A stretch of DNA of 9,652 nt from Nitrosopumilaceae archaeon (GTDB lineage: Archaea; Thermoproteota; Nitrososphaeria; Nitrososphaerales; Nitrosopumilaceae): positions 1 through 9,652 of the forward strand of contig RKRU01000158.1 in assembly GCA_007571225.1 (NCBI GenBank). The letters are read 5' to 3'. Under the pieces are notes generated by a model. It saw only the letters and a list, made by a program, of their open reading frames with translations, ran no database searches and was not told where the DNA came from. Below are positions 1-6,332 of this stretch, in pieces; within the stretch, counting starts at the first letter, position 1, and each line of letters begins with the position of its first letter. The position numbers and the translations under genes are program-made.

Positions 1-1
1 T

Positions 2-1159
2 TTTACCAAAGTGGAGAGCTTTATGGCAGGATTGGATAAAGTCTTTACCGACTCACTGCTTGAGAGGGCAAGGACTGAGGGCGTCTCTGGTTCTGTAAGA
101 AAGATCAGGGATCTGCAGACGCAGATAACCGAACAGGAGCGCGCCATAAAGACCGTAAGGGAACGATCCGAACTGATCAATACGCTGGCACGATCCCTGT
201 GGGGCCTAGTCTCGCAGGGAATACTTGTCATAACCGACAATCGTGCAGAGCAGACACTTGCCTCCTGTGGGGCCGAACTGACAAGGGAGAAGGGGCTGTG
301 GTTTGTCAAGATAGCAGACAAGCGGATAAAGATAGATGTGCAGGCCCCGATGCAGTCAATTGCGTCATCTCTGTTTGACGAGGCCAAACACCAAGCAGGG
401 GCGGCGCCGTCCATAGAGCGGGCCATGGCAGATGCCCAACAGAGGCTTGATCGGCTGTTGTACAAGACCGAATCAGAACGCAGGCAGGCAGGAGACATTG
501 CGACTGAGATACGCAAGAAGAGCTGGTTTGAGCGGTACAGGTGGTTTCGGACTTCTGACGGCTCGCTTGTCGTGGGGGGCAGGGATGCGGCCTCCAACTC
601 TGCTGTGATACGAAAACAGATGTCCAATGACGATCTGGTGTTTCATGCAGAGATTCACGGGTCCCCGTTCTTCATACTAAAGGGCGTACGGAATCACTCC
701 CCGTCGGACGTGACGATGAACGAGATTGCACATGCGACGGTCTGCTTTAGCAGGGCCTGGCGCGAGGGGATGCACGGCATGAGCGCGTACTGGGTGCATC
801 CAGACCAAGTAAAAAAATCTGCACCGACGGGCCAGTTTCTACCAAAGGGCTCATTTACAGTCACCGGCAGGCGCAACTTTATCCGGGCGCAGACTCTCCG
901 GCTGGCAGTAGGCATAGTGCCGCACAACGGTGACTATGTCCTAATCAGTGGCCCCCCAGAACCCATAACGGCAAATGCGGTATGCTATGCCATTGTAGAG
1001 CCGCACGGGCTGGTATTGGCCGAGGCAGCCAAGCGGATCAGGGCCGAATTTATGCAGATAGACGAGGCGACAACAAAAAAAATACACATAGACGAGTTTG
1101 TCCGCGCCCTTCCTGCGGGAAAGAGCCAAGTAAAGGAGGTGGGCAGCTGCCGTACGTGA
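2..1159 (+). CDS. rqcH: RqcH/NFACT family ribosome quality-control protein, C-terminal part (5' end outside window)
   Basis: This family (Rqc2/NEMF/RqcH) binds stalled large ribosomal subunits carrying peptidyl-tRNA and helps mark the nascent chain for removal. The reading frame is open to the left edge (F-T-K precede the GTG at 11), and about 250 N-terminal residues of the NFACT-N domain are missing compared with the usual 600-680, so GTG 11 is not the start. Counting from GTG 11, two charged helical stretches around residues 24-55 and 134-168 look like the coiled-coil arms. Residues about 170-300 are the NFACT-R (DUF814) domain: KSWFERYRWFRTSDGSLVVG, GGRDAASN, DLVFHAEIHGSPF, then the family's SRAW, SAYWVHPDQVKKSAPTG and GSF...GRRNF blocks. 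The conserved Asp-Arg pair of NFACT-N cannot be checked here. The gene converges on glyS with 66 bp between the stops. The TGA stop lies inside a small triple repeat. Family assignment is firm; the archaeal role is inferred from bacterial and eukaryotic relatives. Confidence 0.93.
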   Translation, partial: FTKVESFMAGLDKVFTDSLLERARTEGVSGSVRKIRDLQTQITEQERAIKTVRERSELINTLARSLWGLVSQGILVITDNRAEQTLASCGAELTREKGLWFVKIADKRIKIDVQAPMQSIASSLFDEAKHQAGAAPSIERAMADAQQRLDRLLYKTESERRQAGDIATEIRKKSWFERYRWFRTSDGSLVVGGRDAASNSAVIRKQMSNDDLVFHAEIHGSPFFILKGVRNHSPSDVTMNEIAHATVCFSRAWREGMHGMSAYWVHPDQVKKSAPTGQFLPKGSFTVTGRRNFIRAQTLRLAVGIVPHNGDYVLISGPPEPITANAVCYAIVEPHGLVLAEAAKRIRAEFMQIDEATTKKIHIDEFVRALPAGKSQVKEVGSCRT

Positions 1160-1194
1160 GAATGCCGTACGTGAAAAGCTGCCATACATGAGCA
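1148..1194. repeat. Three tandem imperfect 15-bp repeats across the rqcH stop codon
   Basis: The unit TGCCGTACGTGAGAA occurs at 1148-1162, is repeated as TGCCGTACGTGAAAA at 1163-1177, and recurs after a 2-bp gap as TGCCATACATGAGCA at 1180-1194. The first copy encodes the last two RqcH codons and its TGA stop. A CTGCCA/TGGCAG inverted pair (1179-1184 and 1210-1215) follows in the 66-bp convergent gap before the glyS stop. The repeat is plain in the sequence. A role as a bidirectional 3'-end signal is only a guess, since there is no clear T-run. Confidence 0.7.
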
Positions 1195-1225
1195 ACGTAA
1201 TATGACCTGTGGCAGATACATAGAA

Positions 1226-2695
1226 TTACGGATATGACGTGTGGGCTGCCACTACAGAGTCCAGCTCCGCTACGCCGACCCTTGACTGTTCCATACTATC
1301 CCTCATCCTGACCGTTACGGTGTTATCTTCCAGTGTTTGGTGGTCTATGGTTGCTGCTAGCGGAGCTCCCACCTCGTCAAGCCTTCTGTACCTCCTTCCA
1401 ATCGCGCCTGAGTGATCCAAGAATGCGTCACACCTCCTCTTTATACTGTTGTGGATCTCGTCGGTCTTTTCGCGCAGGCCGTCCTTCTTTACAAGCGAGA
1501 GTATCCCTATGTGGACTGGTGCAAGGTATGGCTTGAGCGAGAGGACCGTCCTGTCGTGCTCCCCGTCGTGCCTGAGACTGTGTTCTAGTATGGTGTACAG
1601 ACTCCTGTCTATTCCCATCGAGATCTCAAAGATGTGGGGCAGTACCTTCTCGTCGCCATCCATCACCTCAAACTTCTCCCCGCTTTTGGCGGCGTGGCCT
1701 GACAGGTCGTGGCCTGATCTGTAGTTGCAGGCCACAAGCTCCAGCCACCCCGTGGATGTCTCTACCTCAAAGTCAAACGCAACCTCGGCATAAAACGCCT
1801 TCTCCTTCTGGCCAAGCCTTCTAAACCTGCCCCTTGACATGTCTATTCCGGTCTTTTCATAGAACTCAGAGAGTAGTCCTAGATAGTATGCGACCAGCCT
1901 GTTTGGCACGAGTCCAGACTCTACTGCCCGGGCACACGTCACGTTCATGACACCCGAATCTTCTGTCGTCATCTGCAGGCGCAGCACTGTATCTGATATG
2001 GCAGCAAACCCCTCTACGAGATCAAGTCTTGCCGGATTGCAAAAGACCTCGATCTCGGCCTGGTAGAACTCCCTCAGACGCAGCAGTCCTTGGCGCGGCG
2101 CTATCTCGTTTCTGAAACTCTTGCCTATCTGCCCCACCCCCATGGGCAGTCTGCCTCTCATACTCTTGAATAGCCTTGGAAAGTCTACGAATATCGACTG
2201 GCATGTCTCTGGACGCAAGTATGCTTCTCTGCCTTCTGGACCTATGCCCACCTTGAACATCATGTTGAACCTCTCGGTGCTGGCAAATCCGCCCCCGCAC
2301 TTGGGACACCTTATCTTCTCTGCATCAATTATCCTGTCAAACTCGGCGGGTTCTGCCGCCTCAGGTACTGTAATGCGGGCAGCCTCTTCTATGGCCTTGT
2401 CTGCTCTGACTGTAAGTCCGCATTTTTTGCATCTAGTTATGGGGTCAGCAAAGCTTGCAAGGTGTCCTGATGCTTCAAAGACCGATCCCGACATTATCTG
2501 AGAGCCGTCAATCTCCATCATGCCGTCTCGCCTGATCAGCTCTCTGCGCCATAGCTCCAGAAACTTGTTCTTAAACGAGACGCCTGACGGGCCGTACTCC
2601 CAGAAGCCGGCCTGCGCGTCGCCATACACCTCACAGCTTGGAAAGTAAAAGCCGCGCTCCAGTGCAAGCTTTACTACTGCGTCATAATCTGTCAT
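1226..2695 (-). CDS. glyS: Glycyl-tRNA synthetase, archaeal/eukaryotic alpha2 type
   Basis: Class II synthetase charging tRNA-Gly in the cytoplasm. The 489 codons are a normal length for the archaeal homodimeric enzyme. In order: an N-terminal FWEYGPSG block (residues 31-38); a zinc-ribbon-like pair of CxxC motifs (C89/C92 and C130/C133); RPETCQSIFVDF (161-172), where most family members have RPETAQ; motif 2 with FRNEIAPRQGLLRLREFYQ (194-212), which carries the ATP-binding arginines; DLSGH (330-334); motif 3 GIDRSLYTILE (361-371); and a C-terminal anticodon-binding domain from about 388 with GRRYRRLDEVGAPLAATID and TVTVRMRDSMEQ. The ATG overlaps the nfo stop as ATGA, so the two are probably co-transcribed and translationally coupled from the nfo promoter. 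The TAA stop converges on rqcH. Only the Cys at 165 in the RPET block looks slightly unusual. Identification is very secure. Confidence 0.97.
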   Translation of the reverse strand: MTDYDAVVKLALERGFYFPSCEVYGDAQAGFWEYGPSGVSFKNKFLELWRRELIRRDGMMEIDGSQIMSGSVFEASGHLASFADPITRCKKCGLTVRADKAIEEAARITVPEAAEPAEFDRIIDAEKIRCPKCGGGFASTERFNMMFKVGIGPEGREAYLRPETCQSIFVDFPRLFKSMRGRLPMGVGQIGKSFRNEIAPRQGLLRLREFYQAEIEVFCNPARLDLVEGFAAISDTVLRLQMTTEDSGVMNVTCARAVESGLVPNRLVAYYLGLLSEFYEKTGIDMSRGRFRRLGQKEKAFYAEVAFDFEVETSTGWLELVACNYRSGHDLSGHAAKSGEKFEVMDGDEKVLPHIFEISMGIDRSLYTILEHSLRHDGEHDRTVLSLKPYLAPVHIGILSLVKKDGLREKTDEIHNSIKRRCDAFLDHSGAIGRRYRRLDEVGAPLAATIDHQTLEDNTVTVRMRDSMEQSRVGVAELDSVVAAHTSYP

Positions 2696-3549
2696 TGCAT
2701 ATACTCCTCGCGTACAAGCTCCCTAACTCTTCTAATGTTTCCCATGTCGTCCCTTGCATCGTCGACTGGGGTCTCCAAGATGACCATTATGTCGTGCTCC
2801 TTGGCAAACCTAGCAGTCTCGCCTAGCCCCTCTTCGCCGATCTCGCCTAGGCCTATGTGGTAGTGCCGGTCAAGATTGCTCCCAATCCCCCCCTTTGCAT
2901 CGTTGAGGTGTATGACCTTCAGCCTCCCTACTCCGATATGCCGGTCAAACTCTTCAAATACGGCCCTCACCTTGTCACGTGTCCTGAGGTCGTATCCTGC
3001 CGCAAACGCATGACACGTGTCAAAACACACCCCGAACCTCTCAGAGGGTTCTAGGCGCCCGAGCAGTGTGGCCAGCTGCTCCAGCTCCGAACCTATAGAG
3101 TTCTTCTGTCCTGCAGTATTCTCAAGCAGGATCATGACATTATTGTCGATTGCGGCCCCGGCACTCAACCCCTCTACCAGTCTGTCGATTCCAGCACTCT
3201 CGCCTGTTCCCAAGTGGCTGCCCAAGTGCGTGACCACATATGGAATGCCGAGTCGTCCGCAACGTTCGACCTCGTCTCTTAGCGTTCTTACCGACTTTGC
3301 AAAGCCGTCCTCCTTTGGAGAGGCCAGGTTGGGCAGATAAGGCATGTGTGCGCAGACAGCAGAGCTATCTATGTTGCTCTTCTCCAGCCTTGTCTTGTAG
3401 TCTGTTATGGTCTCCTCGTCTAGCTTCTTGGCTGCCCATCCGCGTGGGTTGCGCGTAAAGAGCTGAAACGCAGTGCATCCGCGCCCTACGGCATTATCCA
3501 CCGCGTTGCTGATGGACCCCGATATGGAGACATGGCATCCAACCTTCAC
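2692..3549 (-). CDS. nfo: Endonuclease IV (AP endonuclease, family 2)
   Basis: Cuts DNA 5' of abasic sites during base-excision repair, using three zinc ions in a TIM barrel. All nine metal ligands of the E. coli enzyme are present with nearly the same spacing. Numbered from the GTG at 3549 (285 residues) they are H68, H108, E143, D177, H180, H214, D227, H229 and E259, in the blocks AHMPYLPNL, HLGSH, LENTAG, CFDTCHAFAAGYD, HLNDAKGG...DRHYHIG and ILETP. An in-frame GTG at 3561 would add four residues. The 3549 GTG is preferred because VKVGCHVS then aligns with the usual MKxIGAHVS start, and TTTAAATT lies 22-29 bp upstream, which fits a leaderless mRNA. It is first in an operon, its TGA overlapping the glyS ATG. 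A MITE-like element lies 18 bp upstream of the TATA box. Confidence 0.95.
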   Translation of the reverse strand: MKVGCHVSISGSISNAVDNAVGRGCTAFQLFTRNPRGWAAKKLDEETITDYKTRLEKSNIDSSAVCAHMPYLPNLASPKEDGFAKSVRTLRDEVERCGRLGIPYVVTHLGSHLGTGESAGIDRLVEGLSAGAAIDNNVMILLENTAGQKNSIGSELEQLATLLGRLEPSERFGVCFDTCHAFAAGYDLRTRDKVRAVFEEFDRHIGVGRLKVIHLNDAKGGIGSNLDRHYHIGLGEIGEEGLGETARFAKEHDIMVILETPVDDARDDMGNIRRVRELVREEYMQ

Positions 3550-3570
3550 GGCCTTGGTCACATCAGTTGT

Positions 3571-3578
3571 AATTTAAA
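3571..3578 (-). promoter_or_regulatory. TATA box of the nfo-glyS operon
   Basis: On the minus strand this reads TTTAAATT in otherwise GC-rich DNA. Its centre is 25-26 bp upstream of the GTG at 3549, matching a leaderless archaeal promoter. It is too close (10-17 bp) to serve the GTG at 3561. Archaeal TATA-to-start spacing is established knowledge; transcription here is inferred. Confidence 0.65.
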
Positions 3579-3595
3579 CCCGCATTCCGGCCCAT

Positions 3596-3759
3596 GTCAG
3601 AGGTTACTCTCCCTTTTGTAAGCACCTAGCAGCTGTTTGAGTCCCTCATGCCTGAATGACTAACATCATGCACAAATTCGGTAGCTTGCTTACGCCTAAT
3701 CTTAATGGTTGTGGTTGTGGTGAGGGGGGGAGGAGGAGAGAGTGGAGGTAACCTGTAAC
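3596..3759 (+). mobile_element. MITE-like element, copy A
   Basis: A 164-bp noncoding element whose ends are imperfect 12-bp inverted repeats: GTCAGAGGTTAC at 3596-3607 and GTAACCTGTAAC at 3748-3759, both fitting GTAACCTNTNAC when read outward. Inside is a second inverted pair, GTAAGCA (3618-3624) and TGCTTAC (3687-3693). An inverted, diverged copy lies at 6341-6479 and shares TTGCTTACGCCTAA (3686-3699), AGTCCC-CATG-C--AATGACT (3640-3661, 18 of 22 bases identical), a G-rich run near 3720-3735 and GGTAACCTGTAA (3747-3758). The flanks GGCCCAT (3589-3595) and GGCCCCGT (3760-3767) look like a decayed target-site duplication. No protein is encoded. It lies between the nfo promoter and the 71-bp tandem repeat. 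Alternatively it could be a duplicated regulatory region or a structured RNA gene. Confidence 0.68.
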
Positions 3760-3912
3760 GGCCCCGTCTCTAGGTGGTGGATTAGATGGTCGACACCCTG
3801 TTGCCCACACCAGAGTGGAGGTCCTGTAACGGCCCCGTCTCTAGGTGGTGGATTAGATGGTCGACACCCTGTTGCCCACACCAGAGTGGAGGTCCTGTAA
3901 CGGCCCCGTCTC
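3752..3912. repeat. 71-bp tandem repeat, two full units plus a partial third
   Basis: Units run 3752-3822 and 3823-3893 and appear identical. A third begins at 3894 and stops matching after CCTGTAACGGCCCCGTCTC (3894-3912), where it merges into the priL promoter. The last 11 bp of the unit (AGAGTGGAGGT) also occur before the first unit at 3739-3749, inside MITE copy A, followed there by AA that the later junctions lack. The array therefore seems to have grown from the outer end of copy A with loss of two bases. A period of 71 is not a multiple of three, so the apparent open frames through it are not coding. It lies directly upstream of priL, so copy number might affect priLS expression. Confidence 0.9.
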
Positions 3913-3923
3913 CGGGCGGGGCC
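3902..3923. promoter_or_regulatory. GC-rich inverted repeat abutting the priL TATA box
   Basis: GGCCCCG (3902-3908) and CGGGGCC (3917-3923) form a perfect 7-bp inverted repeat around an 8-base centre, ending 2 bp before the priL TATA box. This is where the archaeal BRE lies, so it could be an operator or simply a strong BRE. The left arm is the beginning of the third 71-bp unit; the right arm occurs only here, so only this unit can form the palindrome. Function is inferred. Confidence 0.45.
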
Positions 3924-3925
3924 CG

Positions 3926-3934
3926 TTTATTTAT
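3926..3934 (+). promoter_or_regulatory. TATA box of the priL-priS operon
   Basis: TTTATTTAT is an isolated AT-rich stretch centred 26 bp upstream of the ATG at 3956, as expected for a leaderless archaeal transcript starting at or next to that ATG. It strongly supports 3956 over the longer in-frame start at 3857. Confidence 0.7.
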
Positions 3935-3955
3935 GCGGGATGCCAGTCCTGTATC

Positions 3956-5017
3956 ATGCTACATGTGGGAAAGGACGAGAAGGCAAAGTATCCCTTTTTG
4001 CCCGAGGCGGGCAAGTTTTTGCAGGACCAAGGATTTTCACTGGCAGAGTTTGGAACCGATCCCGTCTTGAAGGTGATAGTGGACAAGGCCTATGAGAGGA
4101 TCATGGCCGCGACGCGCGGCTCCGTATACAGATCGGCACTTGTGGGCGGTAAAGCTACAGGCGACCATACGCTGAATATGGAGATCTTTTCATTTTTGAT
4201 TGCAATCGTACTGATAAAGCTGGCAAACCATAACACTTTGGTGCAGCGGTTTGCACTCAACGAGTCTAGGAGGGCAGAAGCGTTTCTTACAGGAGATCTC
4301 TCAGATACGCAGGACCGCTCTAGGTCGGATATGGCCCGCCGTATAATACACGACGTATCTGGAACCCAAGTTGTCCAGAGCAACCACAGGTATCTTATTC
4401 CTGTGGCAGACTATCTGATCCACTCAAAGTCGTTTCATGAGCGCGAATGGAAGCTGGTCAACAGGGAGGTGGATGGCGGCTACATAATACTGAAACCAGA
4501 CAAGGCAGTCCGACTTGTCAGACACACGCTCGTCACATACATCACATCTCGGATAAACAAGTCGCCTGTACCGGAGATGATACCGGGCTTTGAGGTGATG
4601 GTGGCACAGCTTGTGGCAGAAGCGGAGCGACTGACCCCAAAGTACGTAGTTACCGGAGTCAACCCCCCGTGCGTAGAGCACGCTATAAAGGTGCTAGAGG
4701 GAGGAGAGAACCTCCCGCACTCGGGACGGTTCATGCTTGCTACCTTTCTCCTGTCGCGCGGCAAACCCATAGCGGAGATCGCCCCGCTCTTTCGAAACGC
4801 GCCCGACTACAACGAACGAATTACAATGTACCAGCTGAAGCATCTGGCAGGCGAAAAGACGGGCACCAAGTATATGTGTCCGTCGTGCAACAAGCTGCGC
4901 ATCCAGGGCCTGTGCTTTGCAACTGAGGAGTGTGACGGGATTACAAACCCGCTACAGTTTGGAAGAAGGAGGATGGCTGCAGGCGATGTAGCAGCGCAGG
5001 AAGCCGCCGGAAGATGA
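3956..5017 (+). CDS. priL: DNA primase large subunit PriL
   Basis: Noncatalytic regulatory subunit of the archaeal/eukaryotic primase. It partners PriS and carries an Fe-S cluster domain needed for primer initiation. From ATG 3956 the protein has 353 residues. The C-terminal domain is clear: VNPPC (C239), GENLPHSGRFMLATFL (250-265), IAPLFRNAPDYNERITMYQ (275-293), KYMCPSC (C308, C311), GLC (C320) and EEC (C326), followed by NPLQFG where the family usually has an HPL-Y motif. C239, C308 or C311, C320 and C326 are the likely 4Fe-4S ligands. The N-terminal half is helical and less conserved. An upstream in-frame ATG at 3857 would add 33 residues encoded by the 71-bp repeat; it is rejected because it lies upstream of the TATA box and has no family counterpart. 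priS follows after 6 bp, so the two are almost surely one operon. Confidence 0.95.
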   Translation: MLHVGKDEKAKYPFLPEAGKFLQDQGFSLAEFGTDPVLKVIVDKAYERIMAATRGSVYRSALVGGKATGDHTLNMEIFSFLIAIVLIKLANHNTLVQRFALNESRRAEAFLTGDLSDTQDRSRSDMARRIIHDVSGTQVVQSNHRYLIPVADYLIHSKSFHEREWKLVNREVDGGYIILKPDKAVRLVRHTLVTYITSRINKSPVPEMIPGFEVMVAQLVAEAERLTPKYVVTGVNPPCVEHAIKVLEGGENLPHSGRFMLATFLLSRGKPIAEIAPLFRNAPDYNERITMYQLKHLAGEKTGTKYMCPSCNKLRIQGLCFATEECDGITNPLQFGRRRMAAGDVAAQEAAGR

Positions 5018-5023
5018 GCGCCT

Positions 5024-6190
5024 TTGAAGGAGCGCGAGAACGAATTCCTAAAGTCTCTCTTCAAAAAGTATTATTTTGATTATATCGACAAGATACCGGT
5101 ACCAGATGCGCTCTACGAGCGCGAGTTTGGATATCAAAAGTTTGACGGTGTGGGCGCGATGATACGCCACATCCAGATCGCCGATGCGGGCGAGTTCAAG
5201 GCGTTTCTCATGGGCAATGCGCCATCTGATGTATACTGTTCAAACGGCTACTACTCGTTTCCGGCACTGCCCCTAAAAGAGAAGGACTGGCAGGGTGCGG
5301 ACCTGATCTTTGATATTGACGCCAAGGACCTTGAACTGCCATGCCGTAAAAAGCACGTACTTGGCGTGTGCGAGCCGTGCTGCCGCAGCATGACTGGCAA
5401 CCCCGATGGTACTACTACTGCTGCCGTATGTGATGGATGCGGCGGCTCTGAAAGCAAGATGCGCAAAAAGTCACTTCCCTGCAAGCCCTGCATGCAGGCG
5501 GCCAAGAAGCAGGTGAGGGGGCTAGTCGACATACTCTGCAGGGATCTAGGTGTATCTCCAGGCGAGATCAAAACATACTTTTCTGGAAACGAGGGTTTTC
5601 ACCTGCATGTGGCGCACGACGCGTTTCGCGTGTTAGGGAGGCAGGAGCGTTCTGATCTGGCCGACTATATCATGCTCAAGGGGCTGGTTCCAGAGACTAT
5701 GGGCATGAGCAAGATAAGGCCGGATAAGAACGGGTTTGCGGATCTGCACGAGGGCGGCTGGAGGGGGAGGTTTGCCAAGGCTGCATTTGGCTCCAAGACC
5801 AAACGGGCCTCCATAATATCGGGACTCGTAAAGTCGCCGGATGCCGGATATGTGGAGTTCCAGAAGATGATGGACGATGCTGCTGCCAGAATCGGCATAC
5901 AGATAGATCCCGGCGTTTCTATGGATGTGCACAGGATATTCCGCATGCCGTTTACGCTCAACAGCAAGAGCGGAATGCAAAAAGCGCCGTGTCCAGATGT
6001 GGATGCGTTTGATCCATACACCGCAGCAGTCGTGCTAGACAGTGACAGCGTAGCGCATGTCGTGGCCGACTGCCCGGTAAGATTTGGCCTAGGAGGACGC
6101 AGGTTTGGACCGTACAAGGCAGAGACAGTAGAGCTGCCTGCGTATGCAGCAGCATACATGATATGCAAGGGGTTTGCTCGGATGGCCTAA
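5024..6190 (+). CDS. priS: DNA primase small (catalytic) subunit PriS
   Basis: Catalytic subunit of the archaeo-eukaryotic primase, making primers for DNA replication with PriL. The 388 residues contain the first two metal-binding aspartates in LIFDIDAKDL (D97, D99), the nucleotide-binding SGNEGFHLHV motif (187-196, H193 equivalent to the catalytic histidine), and QIDPGVSMDVHRIFRMPF (293-310), where D294 aligns best with the third catalytic aspartate (D301 is the alternative). Residues 107-156 form a zinc region unusually rich in cysteine: C107, H111, C116, C119, C120, C136, C139, C153 and C156. The start is TTG at 5024, the only start codon between the upstream in-frame TGA (shared position with the priL stop, 5015-5017) and the conserved EFLKSLFKKYYFDYIDKI block. 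GGAAGATGAG just upstream may act as a weak ribosome-binding site. No T-rich terminator is obvious downstream. Confidence 0.96.
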   Translation: MKERENEFLKSLFKKYYFDYIDKIPVPDALYEREFGYQKFDGVGAMIRHIQIADAGEFKAFLMGNAPSDVYCSNGYYSFPALPLKEKDWQGADLIFDIDAKDLELPCRKKHVLGVCEPCCRSMTGNPDGTTTAAVCDGCGGSESKMRKKSLPCKPCMQAAKKQVRGLVDILCRDLGVSPGEIKTYFSGNEGFHLHVAHDAFRVLGRQERSDLADYIMLKGLVPETMGMSKIRPDKNGFADLHEGGWRGRFAKAAFGSKTKRASIISGLVKSPDAGYVEFQKMMDDAAARIGIQIDPGVSMDVHRIFRMPFTLNSKSGMQKAPCPDVDAFDPYTAAVVLDSDSVAHVVADCPVRFGLGGRRFGPYKAETVELPAYAAAYMICKGFARMA

Positions 6191-6212
6191 AGACCGTCTG
6201 CTGTCTGATACG

Positions 6213-6273
6213 CTACCTGACCCCACCGCCCTGCTACTACTACTACTACCTGACCCCACCACCCTCCTACCTG
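6213..6273. repeat. CT-rich direct repeat with a CTA microsatellite
   Basis: CTACCTGACCCCACC(G/A)CCCT occurs at 6213-6232 and 6246-6265, 33 bp apart, and its first seven bases recur at 6267-6273. Between the full copies lies a (CTA)4 run. It starts 22 bp after the priS stop. It resembles slippage or duplication in noncoding DNA. A short open frame passing through it shows no protein-like features. Confidence 0.75.
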
Positions 6274-6299
6274 TCTGCCCGCGGTGGATTCATGCCCGA

Positions 6300-6322
6300 A
6301 CATCTGCCCGCGTGCGGGATGT
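6300..6322. other. Small hairpin-forming sequence downstream of priS
   Basis: ACAT and CCCGC on the left (6300-6310) can pair with GCGGG and ATGT on the right (6314-6322), with a 3-base bulge on the left arm and a very tight loop. It precedes an A-run on the plus strand, which would be a T-run on the minus strand. A role in 3'-end formation is possible but unproven. Confidence 0.3.
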
Positions 6323-6332
6323 CGTACATACG

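Noticed and set aside
11..13. GTG 11 as the true start of the first gene
   Set aside because: The frame stays open to the window edge and the protein lacks the whole NFACT-N domain, so the gene starts outside the window.
3752..3912. CRISPR array or tandem tRNA-like genes
   Set aside because: The units are contiguous with no unique spacers, and the 71-bp unit lacks a T-loop consensus and acceptor pairing.
3857..3955. N-terminal extension of PriL beginning at ATG 3857
   Set aside because: The 33 extra codons come from the 71-bp repeat, lie upstream of and across the TATA box, and have no counterpart in the PriL family.
3786..4070. 94-codon plus-strand frame
   Set aside because: It runs through the tandem repeat and then overlaps PriL in another frame. 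Its first residues repeat those of the 3857 frame only because the repeat is read in a second frame.
5014..5079. ATG overlapping the priL stop as a possible priS start
   Set aside because: It is in a different frame and ends after 21 codons. The PriS frame is closed at 5015-5017, leaving TTG 5024.
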